A stretch of DNA of 34,617 nt from Lysobacteraceae bacterium. GTDB lineage: Bacteria; Pseudomonadota; Gammaproteobacteria; Xanthomonadales; Xanthomonadaceae. The stretch lies in assembly GCA_030681035.1 (NCBI GenBank), contig JAUXUI010000068.1, forward strand, positions 1 to 34,617, in the 5' to 3' direction. The notes below the pieces were generated by a model. It was not told the origin of the DNA, searched no databases, and saw nothing but the letters and a program-made list of their open reading frames with translations. Of the stretch, positions 1 through 9,274 are shown piece by piece; positions within the stretch are counted from its first letter, which is position 1, and every line of letters begins with the position of its first letter. Both the position numbers and the translations under genes were made by a program.

Positions 1-141
1 ACCGCCATCGACGAGTACATCGTCCACCACAACACCCAACCCAAGCCATTCATCTGGACCAAAAGCGCCTGCGACATCTTGCAAAAAGTGATTCGCGCCA
101 ATAGCCGCTTAAGTTCCAAACAGAATGCAACACTACACTAG
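1..141 (+). CDS. IS630-family transposase, C-terminal fragment cut by window edge
   Basis: Reading frame 1 is open from the first base to TAG at 139-141 and gives 46 residues. It contains the typical IS630 C-terminal signature: a stretch reading HHNTQPKPFIWTKSA, then a helix ending in ANSRLSSKQ, and a terminal TLH. In this family the segment follows the last acidic residue of the DDE catalytic domain (family knowledge); the catalytic residues would lie left of the window. No terminal inverted repeat could be identified downstream, because REP sequences begin right after the stop codon. Whether the full gene is intact cannot be told from here. Confidence 0.85.
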   Translation, partial: TAIDEYIVHHNTQPKPFIWTKSACDILQKVIRANSRLSSKQNATLH

Positions 142-143
142 TT

Positions 144-254
144 CGTTCGCCGGCAGGCCGGCTCCCACAGAAGCACTGGCTCGCACCAGCGTGCAACACA
201 GTTGCTCCTACACAAAACAGCGCTCCACTGTAGGAGCCCACCCTGTGGGCGACC
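144..254. repeat. Cluster of REP-like palindromic elements
   Basis: Three related elements with the GTAGGAGC / GCTCCTAC core of proteobacterial REP sequences lie here: 144-170 (minus orientation, ending GGCTCCCACAG), about 190-213 (minus orientation, GTTGCTCCTACA) and 228-254 (plus orientation, beginning CTGTAGGAGCCCACC). Each carries its own small palindrome, such as CCCACCCTGTGGG at 236-248. The 228-254 element is identical over 27 bases to 24060-24086. The inverted arrangement is that of a REP doublet (REPIN/BIME). It lies just downstream of the topA stop and could help end transcription or protect the mRNA. No RAYT transposase is visible in the window. Confidence 0.75.
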
Positions 255-343
255 GAACGAGCCGGACAGCGGGCCGTAGCCTGATCGCGACGTGGTTGAC
301 GGAGCTCTGACAGTACCGCCAGGTGCAGAGCACTATGCACGAA

Positions 344-2878
344 TCAGCTTGTCGTCGACACCGCCTTGGCCGTGCCTTTACCAACGGTTTTTTTGCCCGT
401 GCCTTCCCTGGCTGCGACTTGCTTGCTCGCAGCCTTCTTTGTCGCCGATTTCTTGGTAGCAGCCTTCTTTGCCGGCGCTTTTTTGCTTGCCTTTTTGGCC
501 GCCTTCTTGACCACCTTGTCGGTGGTCGATTTCTCCACCGTCTTGCTGGCCGCTTTCTTGGCGCCCTTGCCGAAGCGGCCGCGTACCGGCTTGCCAGTTT
601 CAGCCATCAATTGCTCGCATTCGGCCAGGGTGAGGCTGGCCGGCTCGCGATCCTTGGGAATCTTGCCGTTCAAGCTACCATCGGACAAATACGGCCCGTA
701 ACGGCCATTGAGCACCTGGATCGCGCTGCCCTCGAACGCTTTGATGATGCGGTTGGCGATGGCTTCGGCCTTGGCAATCAACAATGCCTTGCCGCGCTCG
801 AAATCGATGGTGTACGGATCGTCTTCCTTGCCCAGCGAGGCATAGGTGCTGCCATGTTTGACAAACGGGCCAAAACGGCCGACTCCGACTGTCAAGGGCA
901 CGCCGTCGAGATCACCCAGGGTGCGCGGCAACTGGAACAGCACCAGCGCGTCCTCCAGGCTGATGGTGTGCATGCTCTGGCCGGGGCGCAAGGATGCGAA
1001 CTTGGGCTTTTCCTCGGCATCTTCGCTGGTCGAGCCGATGGCGGCATACGGCCCGAAACGCCCCAGGCGCACACTGACCGGCTTGCCGCTGACCGGGTCG
1101 GTGCCCAGTTCGCGGGCACCGCTGGCTTCGGAGCGATCAACGCTTTCGGTTTTCTCGGTGACCAGCGCCTTGAACGGCGTCCAGAAACGCTGCATCAGTG
1201 GCACCCATTGCTCTTCGCCACGCGACACGGCGTCGAGTTCGTCTTCCAGACGTGCGGTGAACTCGTAATCCACGTACTGGGCAAAATGCGTGCTCAGGAA
1301 CCGTGCGACGGCGCGGCCAACATCGGACGGATAGAAGCGCCGGCTTTCCAGTGCCACGTATTGCCGGTTCTGCAGGGTCTGGATGATGCTGGCATACGTT
1401 GACGGCCGGCCAATGCCGTATTCTTCCAGCGCCTTGACCAGACTGGCCTCGGAGAAGCGCGGCGGCGGCTCGGTGAAATGCTGGTCGGTATGAATGCTGT
1501 CCAGCCCGATGCTGTCGCCGACTTGCATCGCTGGCAACTTGCGGCCCTCATCGTCGTCGTCGGCAGTGCGCGTGTCCTTGCCTTCCTCGTACACGGCAAG
1601 AAACCCCGGATCGACAATCGTGGTGCCCGATGCGCGAAAGCCGTGCGCATCGCTGGCAGCGAGCTCGACACTGACGGTGTTGAGCGTGGCCGGCACCATC
1701 TGCGAGGCGACGGCGCGCTTCCAGATCAGCTCATACAGGCGGCGGCCATCGTCATCCAGAAAGCGCGATACGCTGGCGGGCGTGCGCAATGCCGAGGTCG
1801 GTCGGATCGCTTCATGCGCTTCCTGCGCATTCTTGGATTTGGACTGATATTTGTTGGGCGCGTCGGGTACGGCGCCAGTGCCGTAGTCGCGCGCGATCAC
1901 ATCACGCATTTCGGCCACTGCCTCGTCGGACAGGCTGACCGAGTCGGTACGCATGTAGCTGATCAAGCCAACCGAGCCCTCATCGCCAAGGGTGACACCT
2001 TCATACAGTTTTTGCGCCACGCGCATGGTGCGCGAGGTGGTGAAGCCGAGCTTGCGCGCGGCTTCCTGCTGCAAGGTGGAGGTAATGAACGGCGGCGCCG
2101 GCCGGCGCTTGCGCTGTTTGCTCTGAACATCGCTGACCCGCAATTTGCCGGCGGCCGCCTTGACCACGCGCTCGCGCGCGGCTTCAGCGCTGGCGCGGTC
2201 GGTAATGGTGAACTGCTCGAACTTGGCGCCGTCCAGGCGCACCAGACGGGCCGTGAACGGCTGCCTGGGATGCTGGCATTCGGCCTGCATCGACCAGTAT
2301 TCGCGGGCGATGAACGCCTCGATTTCTTCCTCGCGTTCCACGATCAGCCGCAATGCCGGCGATTGCACGCGCCCGGCCGACAGGCCGCGCTGCAGCTTGC
2401 GCCACAGCACTGGCGACAGATTGAAGCCGACCAGATAATCGAGTGCGCGCCGCGCCTGCTGCGCGTTGACCAGATCCGTACGAATCTGCCGCGGGTTGGC
2501 AACCGCCTCGCGGATCGCGCGCGGGGTGATTTCGGTAAACACCACCCGATGCAGCACCTTGCCTTCCAGCAAGCCACGCTCACGCAGAATCTCGACGATA
2601 TGCCAGGAGATGGCCTCGCCTTCGCGATCCGAGTCTGTGGCCAGGTACAGGGCCTCGGCACCCTTGGCGGCCTTGGCGATGGCATCGACATGCTTGATGC
2701 TTTTTTCGCTCAGCGCATAGTGCATCGCGAAGTCGTGCTCGGTATCGACCGCGCCTTCTTTCGGAATCAAGTCACGCACATGGCCATACGAGGCCAGCAC
2801 CTGGAACTCTTTGCCGAGGTACTTGTTGATCGTCTTGGCTTTGGCCGGTGATTCGACGATGAGCAGGTTTTTGGCCAT
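344..2878 (-). CDS. topA: DNA topoisomerase I (type IA)
   Basis: The 844-residue protein relaxes negatively supercoiled DNA through a 5'-phosphotyrosine intermediate. An N-terminal Toprim domain begins AKNLLIVESPAKAKTI, with Glu9 and the acidic TDSDREGE motif at 81-88. The catalytic Tyr is Y308 in ISYMRTDS. The C-terminal third carries three GRFGPF/GRYGPY-type repeats typical of topoisomerase I C-terminal domains. It ends in a tail of about 80 residues rich in Lys/Ala (KKAAKKASKKAPAKK), as in many GC-rich proteobacteria, probably for DNA binding. The reading frame stays open to 3040, but ATG at 2878 is preferred because MAKNLL is the conserved start and a GGAG lies 11 bases upstream. It is separated from smg by a repeat island and is probably its own transcription unit. 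Confidence 0.97.
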   Translation of the reverse strand: MAKNLLIVESPAKAKTINKYLGKEFQVLASYGHVRDLIPKEGAVDTEHDFAMHYALSEKSIKHVDAIAKAAKGAEALYLATDSDREGEAISWHIVEILRERGLLEGKVLHRVVFTEITPRAIREAVANPRQIRTDLVNAQQARRALDYLVGFNLSPVLWRKLQRGLSAGRVQSPALRLIVEREEEIEAFIAREYWSMQAECQHPRQPFTARLVRLDGAKFEQFTITDRASAEAARERVVKAAAGKLRVSDVQSKQRKRRPAPPFITSTLQQEAARKLGFTTSRTMRVAQKLYEGVTLGDEGSVGLISYMRTDSVSLSDEAVAEMRDVIARDYGTGAVPDAPNKYQSKSKNAQEAHEAIRPTSALRTPASVSRFLDDDGRRLYELIWKRAVASQMVPATLNTVSVELAASDAHGFRASGTTIVDPGFLAVYEEGKDTRTADDDDEGRKLPAMQVGDSIGLDSIHTDQHFTEPPPRFSEASLVKALEEYGIGRPSTYASIIQTLQNRQYVALESRRFYPSDVGRAVARFLSTHFAQYVDYEFTARLEDELDAVSRGEEQWVPLMQRFWTPFKALVTEKTESVDRSEASGARELGTDPVSGKPVSVRLGRFGPYAAIGSTSEDAEEKPKFASLRPGQSMHTISLEDALVLFQLPRTLGDLDGVPLTVGVGRFGPFVKHGSTYASLGKEDDPYTIDFERGKALLIAKAEAIANRIIKAFEGSAIQVLNGRYGPYLSDGSLNGKIPKDREPASLTLAECEQLMAETGKPVRGRFGKGAKKAASKTVEKSTTDKVVKKAAKKASKKAPAKKAATKKSATKKAASKQVAAREGTGKKTVGKGTAKAVSTTS

Positions 2879-2915
2879 GGATGGTGATGCTCCGCAAGCA
2901 CGTAAAATGAAGAGG

Positions 2916-2955
2916 CTTCTTGAAACTTGATGCGCGACGGTTTCAAGAGGTTCCC
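2916..2955 (-). repeat. Inverted repeat in the topA leader, with a 17-bp sequence shared with 20859-20875
   Basis: CTTCTTGAAAC at 2916-2926 and GTTTCAAGAGG at 2940-2950 pair with one mismatch across a 13-base loop. The hairpin would form in the topA 5' leader, about 40 bases before the start codon. The right arm extends into GGTTTCAAGAGGTTCCC (2939-2955), which occurs identically at 20859-20875. The 17-bp identity suggests a small dispersed repeat. A role in topA expression is only a possibility. Confidence 0.5.
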
Positions 2956-3083
2956 TGAAGCCTGCCAGAGCGCTGAACAAATGCAACCGGAGCTGGCCCG
3001 CTACCCCACAGCAGGCGAGGTCTCTTTTTAGTGAGCACACAGCTTGCCGGGTGTGTCAAGCGCCAGTGATGCTCTGAACAAGT

Positions 3084-3273
3084 CGTCATTGCGAGGAGCA
3101 CAGCGACGCGGCATACGATTCCGCATGGCCTTCAGGCCATAGCGGATCGGAGTCCTTTAGGGCATACGATTCCGCATGGCCTTCAGGCCATAGCGGATCG
3201 GAGTCCTTTAGGGCAATCCAGAAGCTCTTTTGAAAACAAAACGCTGGATTGCTTCGCTGCGCTCGCAATGACG
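3084..3273. repeat. Palindromic dispersed repeat interrupted by a 51-bp tandem duplication
   Basis: The left arm begins CGTCATTGCGAGGAGCACAG at 3084 and is continued by GCAATCCAG at 3213-3221. The right arm (3244-3273) begins CTGGATTGCTTCGCTGCGCT and ends GCAATGACG, so the two arms could form a long hairpin. CGTCATTGCGAGGAGC...GCAATCCAG is a repeat type widespread in proteobacteria. Within the left arm lie two exact 51-bp copies at 3111-3161 and 3162-3212, starting GCATACGATTCCGCATGG. A minus-strand reading frame runs through it as a repeated peptide, but it looks like repeat sequence rather than a gene. The 457-base stretch between topA and smg (2879-3335) otherwise holds only the topA leader. 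Confidence 0.8.
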
Positions 3274-3335
3274 AAGAACGAGGCTTGTTCAAAGTCTCCC
3301 CAGGTGTTGACCGCGCCACACCGGCAAGCGATGGG

Positions 3336-3827
3336 TCAATGCAACGGCTCGGGCTCGTCCTGGAAAATCTGCCCTTCCATCCAGGCAAATGCCGCTTCCG
3401 AGCCTGGCTGGTTGAACAACACCATCAGCACTACCCACTTGAGATCATCAAGGTCGATCTCGTCCTGATCCAGCGCCATGACCCGATCGAGCACCAGCTC
3501 GCGCTGTTCGCCATCAAGGATGCCGTTTTGTTCCAGAAACATCAAAAAGCCGATGCATTCTGTGTCCAGCCTTGCCTGCTCAACATCAGCGTATACACGC
3601 ACTGGCTGCGCCGTATGCCGCGCAACACCGGTTTGTGGCCGCTGCTGCGCCAGCGCATCCAGCCAATCAAATGCCTTGTTGATTTCGACAGCACTGAAGC
3701 CGGCCTGGGTCAGCCCCTGAAATATCGGGCCATTGAGCATCGATTCGCGATCATTGGCGGCATCGGGATCGTCATAGAAGTAGTGTTCAAACAGGTACAA
3801 CAACACATCAAGTATGGTTTCTTTCAT
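3336..3827 (-). CDS. smg: Smg family protein (DUF494)
   Basis: The 163-residue acidic protein matches the Smg/DUF494 family in length and sequence. The N-terminus is [17 protein letters not shown], with an acidic DDPDAA segment. The middle holds a FDWLDAL helix, and the C-terminus contains [17 protein letters not shown]. The biochemical role of Smg is not established; it is almost always encoded beside dprA and topA, as it is here. It starts 39 bases after the dprA stop, so it is likely co-transcribed with the LysM gene and dprA. No membrane segment or signal peptide is seen. Placement in the family is confident, the function is not. Confidence 0.92.
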   Translation of the reverse strand: MKETILDVLLYLFEHYFYDDPDAANDRESMLNGPIFQGLTQAGFSAVEINKAFDWLDALAQQRPQTGVARHTAQPVRVYADVEQARLDTECIGFLMFLEQNGILDGEQRELVLDRVMALDQDEIDLDDLKWVVLMVLFNQPGSEAAFAWMEGQIFQDEPEPLH

Positions 3828-3866
3828 TATCCTCAGCCTGCGCCAATCAGCGCGGTGCGAAGCAGG

Positions 3867-5006
3867 TCAATTGATGCGCCGACCGTATCGGCCGTGCTCA
3901 GCACTCACCAGACCTTCCATTTCCATGATCAACAGCATGGATGACAGCGCTGCTACCGTCAATCCGGTGCGTTCAGCCAACTGGTCGATCCCGACCGGGT
4001 CGAAGGCCAGTGCATCAAGCACTTGGCGGAATGCGGGATCACTGCCGCTGGCGGTTTCTGGCGCTGGTGGCGGGTTTGCGGCAGCGTCGTGCAGGCGCGT
4101 GCGCAGCGCATCGGCCAGCTCGCTGGCCACCGGGCCCAGCGCAGCAATGACCTCGGCGGCAGTTTCCACCAAGGCCGCCCCCTGACGAATCAGGCGATGA
4201 CAACCGCGCGCCACCGGGTTGTGGATCGACCCGGGAATGGCGAACACCTCGCGCCCGGCGTCACCGGCCAGACGCGCGGTAATCAGTGCGCCCGAGCGCT
4301 CGGCAGCCTCCACCACCAGCGTCCCCAGCGACAAGCCGGCAATGATGCGATTGCGGCTGGGAAAGTACTCGCGGCGCGCCTCGGTGCCGGGTGCAAACTC
4401 GGTAATCAGTGCGCCGTGATGGGCGATGCGGGTTGCCAGATCACGGTGCGCGGGCGGATATACGCGATCCGGCCCGGTGGCCATCACCGCCACCGTGTAC
4501 GCGCCGGCATCCAGCGCACCGGCATGTGCCGCAGCATCGATGCCCGACGCCAAGCCGCTGGTAACGGTCAATCCGGCAGCGGCAAAGGCGGTCGCAAACG
4601 CGCGCGCATTGTCGCGGCCACCGGCGCTGGGCGAGCGGCTGCCCACGATGGCGATCTGCGGCTGCCACAACGCCGCCACCTCACCGACCACGAACAAACA
4701 GGCTGGCGGGCTGGATATCCGTCGCAACAAGGCCGGGTAGTCGGGATCGTCCCAACCCAGCACATGATTGGGCGCCTTGGCGAGCCAGGCGCGATCACGC
4801 TCAAGCACATTCGGGTCGGGCTTGCGCAAGGCTTCGACGCTGCCATCGGACAGCCCTGCGGCCCGCCATGCGCTTGCACCAGCAGCCAACGCTGCCGCTG
4901 CATTGCCATGGTGATCGACCAAGCGGCGCAGCGACACCGCGCTGTTGCTGGCGCGCACCAGCGTCAGCCATGCCAGCGCGCTTTCCGCCGCCGCAACCTC
5001 GCCCAC
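3867..5006 (-). CDS. dprA: DNA-processing protein DprA/Smf
   Basis: DprA binds incoming single-stranded DNA during natural transformation and loads RecA onto it. The 379-residue protein (start at 5006) has an N-terminal helical region, then the Rossmann-like core with IVGSRSPS (about 121-127), SGLASGIDAAAH (150-161), FPSRNRIIAG (215-224) and VVEAAERSGALITA. A C-terminal winged-helix DML1-like segment ends EGLVSAEHGRYGRR. The frame is open up to ATG 5066, but that extension overlaps the LysM gene and does not resemble DprA. GTG at 5006, five bases after the LysM stop, fits tight coupling, although no clear Shine-Dalgarno is seen, so the exact start is uncertain. With a full DprA the organism could be naturally competent. 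Confidence 0.94.
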   Translation of the reverse strand: MGEVAAAESALAWLTLVRASNSAVSLRRLVDHHGNAAAALAAGASAWRAAGLSDGSVEALRKPDPNVLERDRAWLAKAPNHVLGWDDPDYPALLRRISSPPACLFVVGEVAALWQPQIAIVGSRSPSAGGRDNARAFATAFAAAGLTVTSGLASGIDAAAHAGALDAGAYTVAVMATGPDRVYPPAHRDLATRIAHHGALITEFAPGTEARREYFPSRNRIIAGLSLGTLVVEAAERSGALITARLAGDAGREVFAIPGSIHNPVARGCHRLIRQGAALVETAAEVIAALGPVASELADALRTRLHDAAANPPPAPETASGSDPAFRQVLDALAFDPVGIDQLAERTGLTVAALSSMLLIMEMEGLVSAEHGRYGRRIN

Positions 5007-5010
5007 GAAC

Positions 5011-6138
5011 TCAGTAGCTATCGGGCTGCTTGAGCAGGTTGCCGGGGCGAACCTGACGCACACCATCCATGACCAAGCCGTAACTGACCTTGTCGAAGGT
5101 GCGGAACACCATCACATGGCCGGAAAACGCATCGGGCACCTTGGTGCTATCCCATACCGCGCCGCTGTAAGTGCCGTGCTTGACCCGATCCGGTACCTTC
5201 GGGCCTTCACCCCAGATCGAATACACCTGACCGTTTTCAACGCCCTCGCGGGCACCCATCGACAGCGCTACCACACTCAGCGAACCGCCGTTGATGCCAT
5301 CGGCAACAGCCATGACGCGCGCGCCAGCGGGAATCGCGCGTGGCGGATGCGGCACAAACTCCAGGTCATACGGTTGCGGAGTTACCGCCACCAGGCGATC
5401 ACCCTCGCGGATGTCACGCCCCTCATCGAGCACCAGCAGACTGGCCGCCTCGCCCTCAATGGCGATCACCTGCGCCCGTGCCTGGGTCATTACCTCGTAA
5501 CCCAGCGGTTCCTTGCCACCACTGGCCACGTCACGCCAGGTTTTGGCCCACTCGATGCCATGCTCGGCCTTGCCACGCCAATCCAGATCAGTGGCGCGGG
5601 TGCGGCGGGTTTCACCGTCGTCGTCAATGCGCGCGTAGCGCACGGTCGGGCGCACCACGGCGTAGGTATCACCGTTATGTGCGTCCTGCAGGCCGCGCAC
5701 ATAGATCAACTGCCCGGCCGCGCCGCGCAGGCGCCCTTCATCCAGCGAAATGACATAAGGCAAGTCATCGACGCGCTCGAGGATGCGCAGATCACGCAAG
5801 AACGGCTCGATTTGTGCCAGCGGAATCGGGCTGATCGGGTATTCGTTGATCTGGGGCTGGCGCTCGGTCACCTGCAAACGCGCTTCACCATCAAGGTAAG
5901 CCAGGCTGATCACATCGCCGGGATAAATCCGGTGCGGGTTGGCGATCTGCGGGTTGGCCTGCCAGATTTCCGGCCATAGCCAAGGCTTGGTCAAAAATCG
6001 GGTGGCGATATCCCACAGCGTGTCGCCTTTGCGCACGGTGTAGGTACTGGGGTGGTCGGGCCGCAGATCCTGAGCCACCGCATAGGTGGCGAGAGTCAGC
6101 AACGCAACCGCAAATACTGCAAGAAGCCGTTTAAGCAT
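5011..6138 (-). CDS. LysM peptidoglycan-binding domain protein
   Basis: The 375-residue exported protein starts with the signal peptide [20 protein letters not shown], with cleavage probably after AVAQ. One LysM domain follows at about 33-79 ([12 protein letters not shown] ... IYPGDVISL), which in this family binds peptidoglycan glycan strands. The remaining ~290 residues form no domain I can name; relatives are conserved next to dprA in Xanthomonas-type genomes. ATG 6138 is chosen over a TTG at 6147 because AGGAAG lies about ten bases upstream of the ATG. It is the first gene of a lysM-dprA-smg transcript and is transcribed divergently from def. The role in envelope maintenance is inferred. 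Confidence 0.9.
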   Translation of the reverse strand: MLKRLLAVFAVALLTLATYAVAQDLRPDHPSTYTVRKGDTLWDIATRFLTKPWLWPEIWQANPQIANPHRIYPGDVISLAYLDGEARLQVTERQPQINEYPISPIPLAQIEPFLRDLRILERVDDLPYVISLDEGRLRGAAGQLIYVRGLQDAHNGDTYAVVRPTVRYARIDDDGETRRTRATDLDWRGKAEHGIEWAKTWRDVASGGKEPLGYEVMTQARAQVIAIEGEAASLLVLDEGRDIREGDRLVAVTPQPYDLEFVPHPPRAIPAGARVMAVADGINGGSLSVVALSMGAREGVENGQVYSIWGEGPKVPDRVKHGTYSGAVWDSTKVPDAFSGHVMVFRTFDKVSYGLVMDGVRQVRPGNLLKQPDSY

Positions 6139-6176
6139 GGCGGCCAACTTCCTGATTTACTGGGCAGACAGTGCCG

Positions 6177-6205
6177 ACTATAGCCCAAGTTCGGGTACAA
6201 CGAAA
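6177..6205 (-). promoter_or_regulatory. Possible sigma-70 promoter for the lysM-dprA-smg unit
   Basis: On the minus strand TATAGT (6177-6182) makes a good -10 element. TTTCGT (6200-6205) is a weak -35 at a 17-base spacing. The start would lie about 30 bases before the LysM ATG. On the plus strand TACACT at 6223-6228 could be a -10 for def, but no convincing -35 accompanies it. Confidence 0.35.
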
Positions 6206-6277
6206 ATGGCCCGCTCGCCGGTTACACTATGCCACCGTGACTTGCCCGGCGGGTTTTGCGCCCCCATCATTGAAACC

Positions 6278-6790
6278 ATGGCCAAACTGAACATTCTGGA
6301 GTACCCCGATCCGCGCCTGCGCACCCGTGCCAAACCGGTGGCTGCGGTGGATGACGCCCTGCGCCGACTGTTCGACGACATGTTCGAAACCATGTACGCC
6401 GCGCCCGGCGTTGGCCTGGCCGCGACTCAGGTTGATGTCCACCTGCGCTTCATGGTGATCGACGTATCCGAGGACAAGGACCAGCCACTGGTGTTCGTCA
6501 ACCCGGAAATCCTGGAACGCGATGGCGAGCAGAATTGCGAGGAAGGCTGTCTTTCGGTGCCCACCATTTTCGCCAAAGTGAGCCGTGCCGAGCGCGTTCG
6601 CGTGCGCGCACTGGATCGCCACGGCAAGGCGTTTGAAATGGATGCCGACGGCCTGCTGGCGGTGTGCATCCAGCATGAAATGGATCACCTTGAGGGCAAA
6701 TTGTTCGTCGATTACCTCTCGTCGCTGAAACGCGAGATGGTGCGTAAAAAGCTGCAAAAGCAGCGCCGTACCGAAACCGACGCTGCCTGA
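6278..6790 (+). CDS. def: Peptide deformylase
   Basis: The enzyme removes the formyl group from the N-terminal Met of new proteins at the ribosome, using a metal ion (usually Fe2+). The 170-residue protein has all three family motifs: GVGLAATQ (44-51), EGCLSVP (89-95, metal ligand Cys91) and HEMDH (133-137, ligands His133 and His137, catalytic Glu134). ATG 6278 gives the typical N-terminus [15 protein letters not shown], and upstream in-frame codons are not family-like. It is first in def-fmt-rsmB, four bases before fmt, the classic pairing of deformylase with formyltransferase. Confidence 0.97.
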   Translation: MAKLNILEYPDPRLRTRAKPVAAVDDALRRLFDDMFETMYAAPGVGLAATQVDVHLRFMVIDVSEDKDQPLVFVNPEILERDGEQNCEEGCLSVPTIFAKVSRAERVRVRALDRHGKAFEMDADGLLAVCIQHEMDHLEGKLFVDYLSSLKREMVRKKLQKQRRTETDAA

Positions 6791-6794
6791 GCCA

Positions 6795-7727
6795 ATGACC
6801 CAATCCCTGCGCCTGGTGTTCGCTGGAACACCCGAGTTTGCCGTGTCTTCGCTGCGCGCCGCTGCCGCCCACAACGAGTTGGTGGCCGTATACACGCAGC
6901 CCGACCGCCCGGCCGGGCGTGGCCGCATACTTACTGCCTCACCGGTGAAACAGGCAGCACAGGCTTTCGCTGTGCCGATCATGCAACCGCAAACGCTGCG
7001 CGATCCGGCCGCACAGCACGCCTTGCGCGACTTGGCCCCGGATCTGCTGATCGTGGTCGCCTATGGCCTGATCCTGCCCAAGGCGGTGCTGGAAATCCCC
7101 CGCTACGGCTGCTGGAACGTACACGCCTCTTTGCTGCCGCGTTGGCGCGGCGCGGCGCCGATCCAGCGCGCCATCGAAGCCGGCGACCGCGAAACCGGCG
7201 TATGCCTGATGCAGATGGCGCGCGGCCTCGACACCGGGCCGGTATTGCTGCAACTGAGTACGCCAATCGACGAATCCGACGACGCTGGCAACCTGCATGA
7301 TCGCCTCGCTGAACTTGGCGCGCAGGTGCTGCGCGACGGTCTTGCCCTGCTGCGCGCCGGCTTGCGCCCGCAGGCCACTGCGCAGCCCGATGTCGGCGTC
7401 ACCTATGCCCACAAACTGGACAAGGCCGAAGCCCGGCTCGACTGGAGCCAGCCCGCCACCGTGTTGGCACGCACGGTCCGCGCCTTCAACCCGTGGCCAA
7501 TCGCCGAGGCCGAACTGGCGGGCGAACGCGTGCGCATCCACGCCGCCGTCGCGCTGAGCGAATCCAGCCCGGCAACACCCGGCAGCGTGGTGCGCGCTGG
7601 CCGCGACGGCATCGATATAGCCAGCGGCGAAGGCGTGTTGCGCCTGCTCATGGTGCAACGTGACGGCGGCAAGGCGCTGGCCGCGCACGATTACCTTAAT
7701 GCGCGTCCGGGTTTGCAAGCTTCATGA
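6795..7727 (+). CDS. fmt: Methionyl-tRNA formyltransferase
   Basis: The enzyme formylates Met-tRNA(fMet) using 10-formyl-tetrahydrofolate, the step def later reverses on the finished peptide. The 310-residue protein is normal in length. It begins [13 protein letters not shown], has the formyl-folate site with Asn108, His110 and SLLPRWRG (112-119), and the catalytic Asp146 in GLDTGPVL. The C-terminal ~100 residues match the tRNA-binding domain (VRAFNPWP). It starts four bases after def and its stop overlaps the rsmB start in an ATGA arrangement, so the three genes should be one transcript with coupled translation. Confidence 0.97.
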   Translation: MTQSLRLVFAGTPEFAVSSLRAAAAHNELVAVYTQPDRPAGRGRILTASPVKQAAQAFAVPIMQPQTLRDPAAQHALRDLAPDLLIVVAYGLILPKAVLEIPRYGCWNVHASLLPRWRGAAPIQRAIEAGDRETGVCLMQMARGLDTGPVLLQLSTPIDESDDAGNLHDRLAELGAQVLRDGLALLRAGLRPQATAQPDVGVTYAHKLDKAEARLDWSQPATVLARTVRAFNPWPIAEAELAGERVRIHAAVALSESSPATPGSVVRAGRDGIDIASGEGVLRLLMVQRDGGKALAAHDYLNARPGLQAS

Positions 7728-9052
7728 GCACTGCTGCGACGAATTCCTCCGGCGCAGCCATTCGCGCCCTGGCGGCCACCACCTTGGTCGCGGTGCTGGA
7801 ACAGGGCCGCTCCTTGCGCCCGCTGCTGGCCGAACGCCTGCCCACGATCGCCGATCCGCGTGATCGCGCCCTGCTCGAAGCGCTGGTATTTGCCGTGCTG
7901 CGCCATCGCCGTCGCTACGAGTACGTGATCGACAGTTGGGTGCCACGGCCGCTACCGGCTGCGCAAAACGCGGTGCGGGCATTGCTGTTGGTCGGGCTGG
8001 CACAGCTCGATGCCCTGTCGTTACCGCCCCATGCCGCGCTTTCGGCCACCGCCGAAGCCACGCGCACGCTCGGCCAACCCAAGCTGGTCGGCCTGGTGAA
8101 CGGCCTGCTGCGTCGCGCCACCCGCGAGCCGTGGCCACAGTCCAGCGACGACGGCATCCGCCTGAGCCATCCGAACTGGTTGCTGCGCGCTCTGCGCCGC
8201 GACTGGCCCGAACACTGGCCGCAGATCCTTGCCGCCAACAATGAGCAGGCGCCGCAGTGGCTACGGGTGAATGCGCGCCGCGCCAGCCGCGAGGACGCGG
8301 TGGCGCGACTCGCCGAAGCCGGTTTCAGCGCACAGACACCGGCATTTCCGACAATGGCACTGCGCATGGATCAACCCTCGTCACCCACCGCCTTGCCCGG
8401 CTGGGATGCGGGCTGGCTCAGCGTCCACGACGGCTCCGCGCAACTCGCGGTCGAGGCGCTGGCACCACAGGCGGGCGAACGCATCCTCGATGCCTGCGCT
8501 GCCCCGGGCGGTAAATCGGCGCATATTCTGGAAGTGGCCGGCGCGGTTGAACTGACCGCAATCGATCTGGAACCGGGCCGACTTGCCCGCGTGCGGCAAA
8601 CCCTGGATCGCCTCGGCCATCGCATCCCCGTCACCTTGATTGCTGCTGACGCTACACAACCAGCGCGCTGGTGGGACAAGACGCCGTACGACGCGATCCT
8701 GCTTGATGCACCGTGTTCGGCCACCGGTATCATCCGCCGCCAGCCCGACATCAAGTGGAACCGTCGCGCCAGCGACCTGCCGGCGCTGGTCAAAACCCAG
8801 GCACGCCTGCTCAAGGCGCTGTGGCCGCTGCTGCGCCCCGGTGGCCGCATGCTGTATGCCACCTGCTCGCTGCTGGCTGCCGAGAACCACGAACAGATTG
8901 CCGCCTTCCTCGCCCGAAACCCCGATGCCGAGGCGCTGGAACTGGATGCACGCTACGGCCACGCCAGCGGCGTCGGCCGCCAGCGCCTGCCCGGCGAAGA
9001 CGGCATGGACGGGTTTTTCTATGCGCTGCTGCTGAAACGCGATCCGCACTGA
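7724..9052 (+). CDS. rsmB: 16S rRNA (cytosine-967-C5)-methyltransferase
   Basis: The enzyme methylates C967 of 16S rRNA with S-adenosylmethionine. The 442-residue protein has an N-terminal NusB-like RNA-binding domain (about 1-140) and a Rossmann methyltransferase domain. That domain holds [10 protein letters not shown] (256-265, cofactor loop), DAPCSATG (328-335, with Cys331) and TCS (380-382, catalytic nucleophile Cys381). The ATG overlaps the fmt stop by four bases. It closes the def-fmt-rsmB unit. Confidence 0.96.
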   Translation: MSTAATNSSGAAIRALAATTLVAVLEQGRSLRPLLAERLPTIADPRDRALLEALVFAVLRHRRRYEYVIDSWVPRPLPAAQNAVRALLLVGLAQLDALSLPPHAALSATAEATRTLGQPKLVGLVNGLLRRATREPWPQSSDDGIRLSHPNWLLRALRRDWPEHWPQILAANNEQAPQWLRVNARRASREDAVARLAEAGFSAQTPAFPTMALRMDQPSSPTALPGWDAGWLSVHDGSAQLAVEALAPQAGERILDACAAPGGKSAHILEVAGAVELTAIDLEPGRLARVRQTLDRLGHRIPVTLIAADATQPARWWDKTPYDAILLDAPCSATGIIRRQPDIKWNRRASDLPALVKTQARLLKALWPLLRPGGRMLYATCSLLAAENHEQIAAFLARNPDAEALELDARYGHASGVGRQRLPGEDGMDGFFYALLLKRDPH

Positions 9053-9274
9053 CGCATCGCTGCTCGCCCGGCCTGCGGGTTACACCTGTGCAGGCGCACA
9101 TCAGCGTCGAGCACGCGATACGCGTAAAACTGGGCCCAAGCGGCTCTGTCCATTGGCGTCCGGCATTCGTTGGAATGACGAAAACAAACGCGATCAGGCA
9201 ACCTTGGCGGTGCTTCCCTTTTGCGTTTTTTGCGGCCTTTGCGGACAACCAGCTTTTTCAAACCTGACGCAAAC
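9053..9274. other. Convergent intergenic region with degenerate repeat-like sequence
   Basis: These 222 bases lie between the ends of two convergent genes. They include a segment like the mobile GGAATGACG class (GGCATTCGTTGGAATGACG, 9162-9180) and a GCG/CTTTGCG-rich stretch (TTTTTGCGGCCTTTGCGGAC at 9226-9245) of a kind often dispersed in these genomes. Neither has a second copy in the window, so the repeat status is inferred. No good gene or clear terminator was seen. Confidence 0.35.

Noticed and set aside
323-2851. Long plus-strand open frames (about 360 and 457 codons) opposite topA
   Set aside because: topA is unmistakable on the minus strand with all motifs. The opposite frames are the usual GC-rich antisense shadows, with no family resemblance.
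3001-3060. TTGACA on the minus strand (3054-3059) as a topA -35
   Set aside because: No acceptable -10 lies at a 16-18 base distance; the nearest candidates are poor.
3086-3388. Minus-strand frame with a repeated peptide (LKDSDPLWPEGHAESYA twice)
   Set aside because: It is the translation of the dispersed palindromic repeat and its 51-bp duplication; such peptides recur as spurious annotations.
5007-5066. Upstream ATG (5066) as the dprA start
   Set aside because: The extension lies inside the LysM gene in another frame and does not look like a DprA N-terminus.
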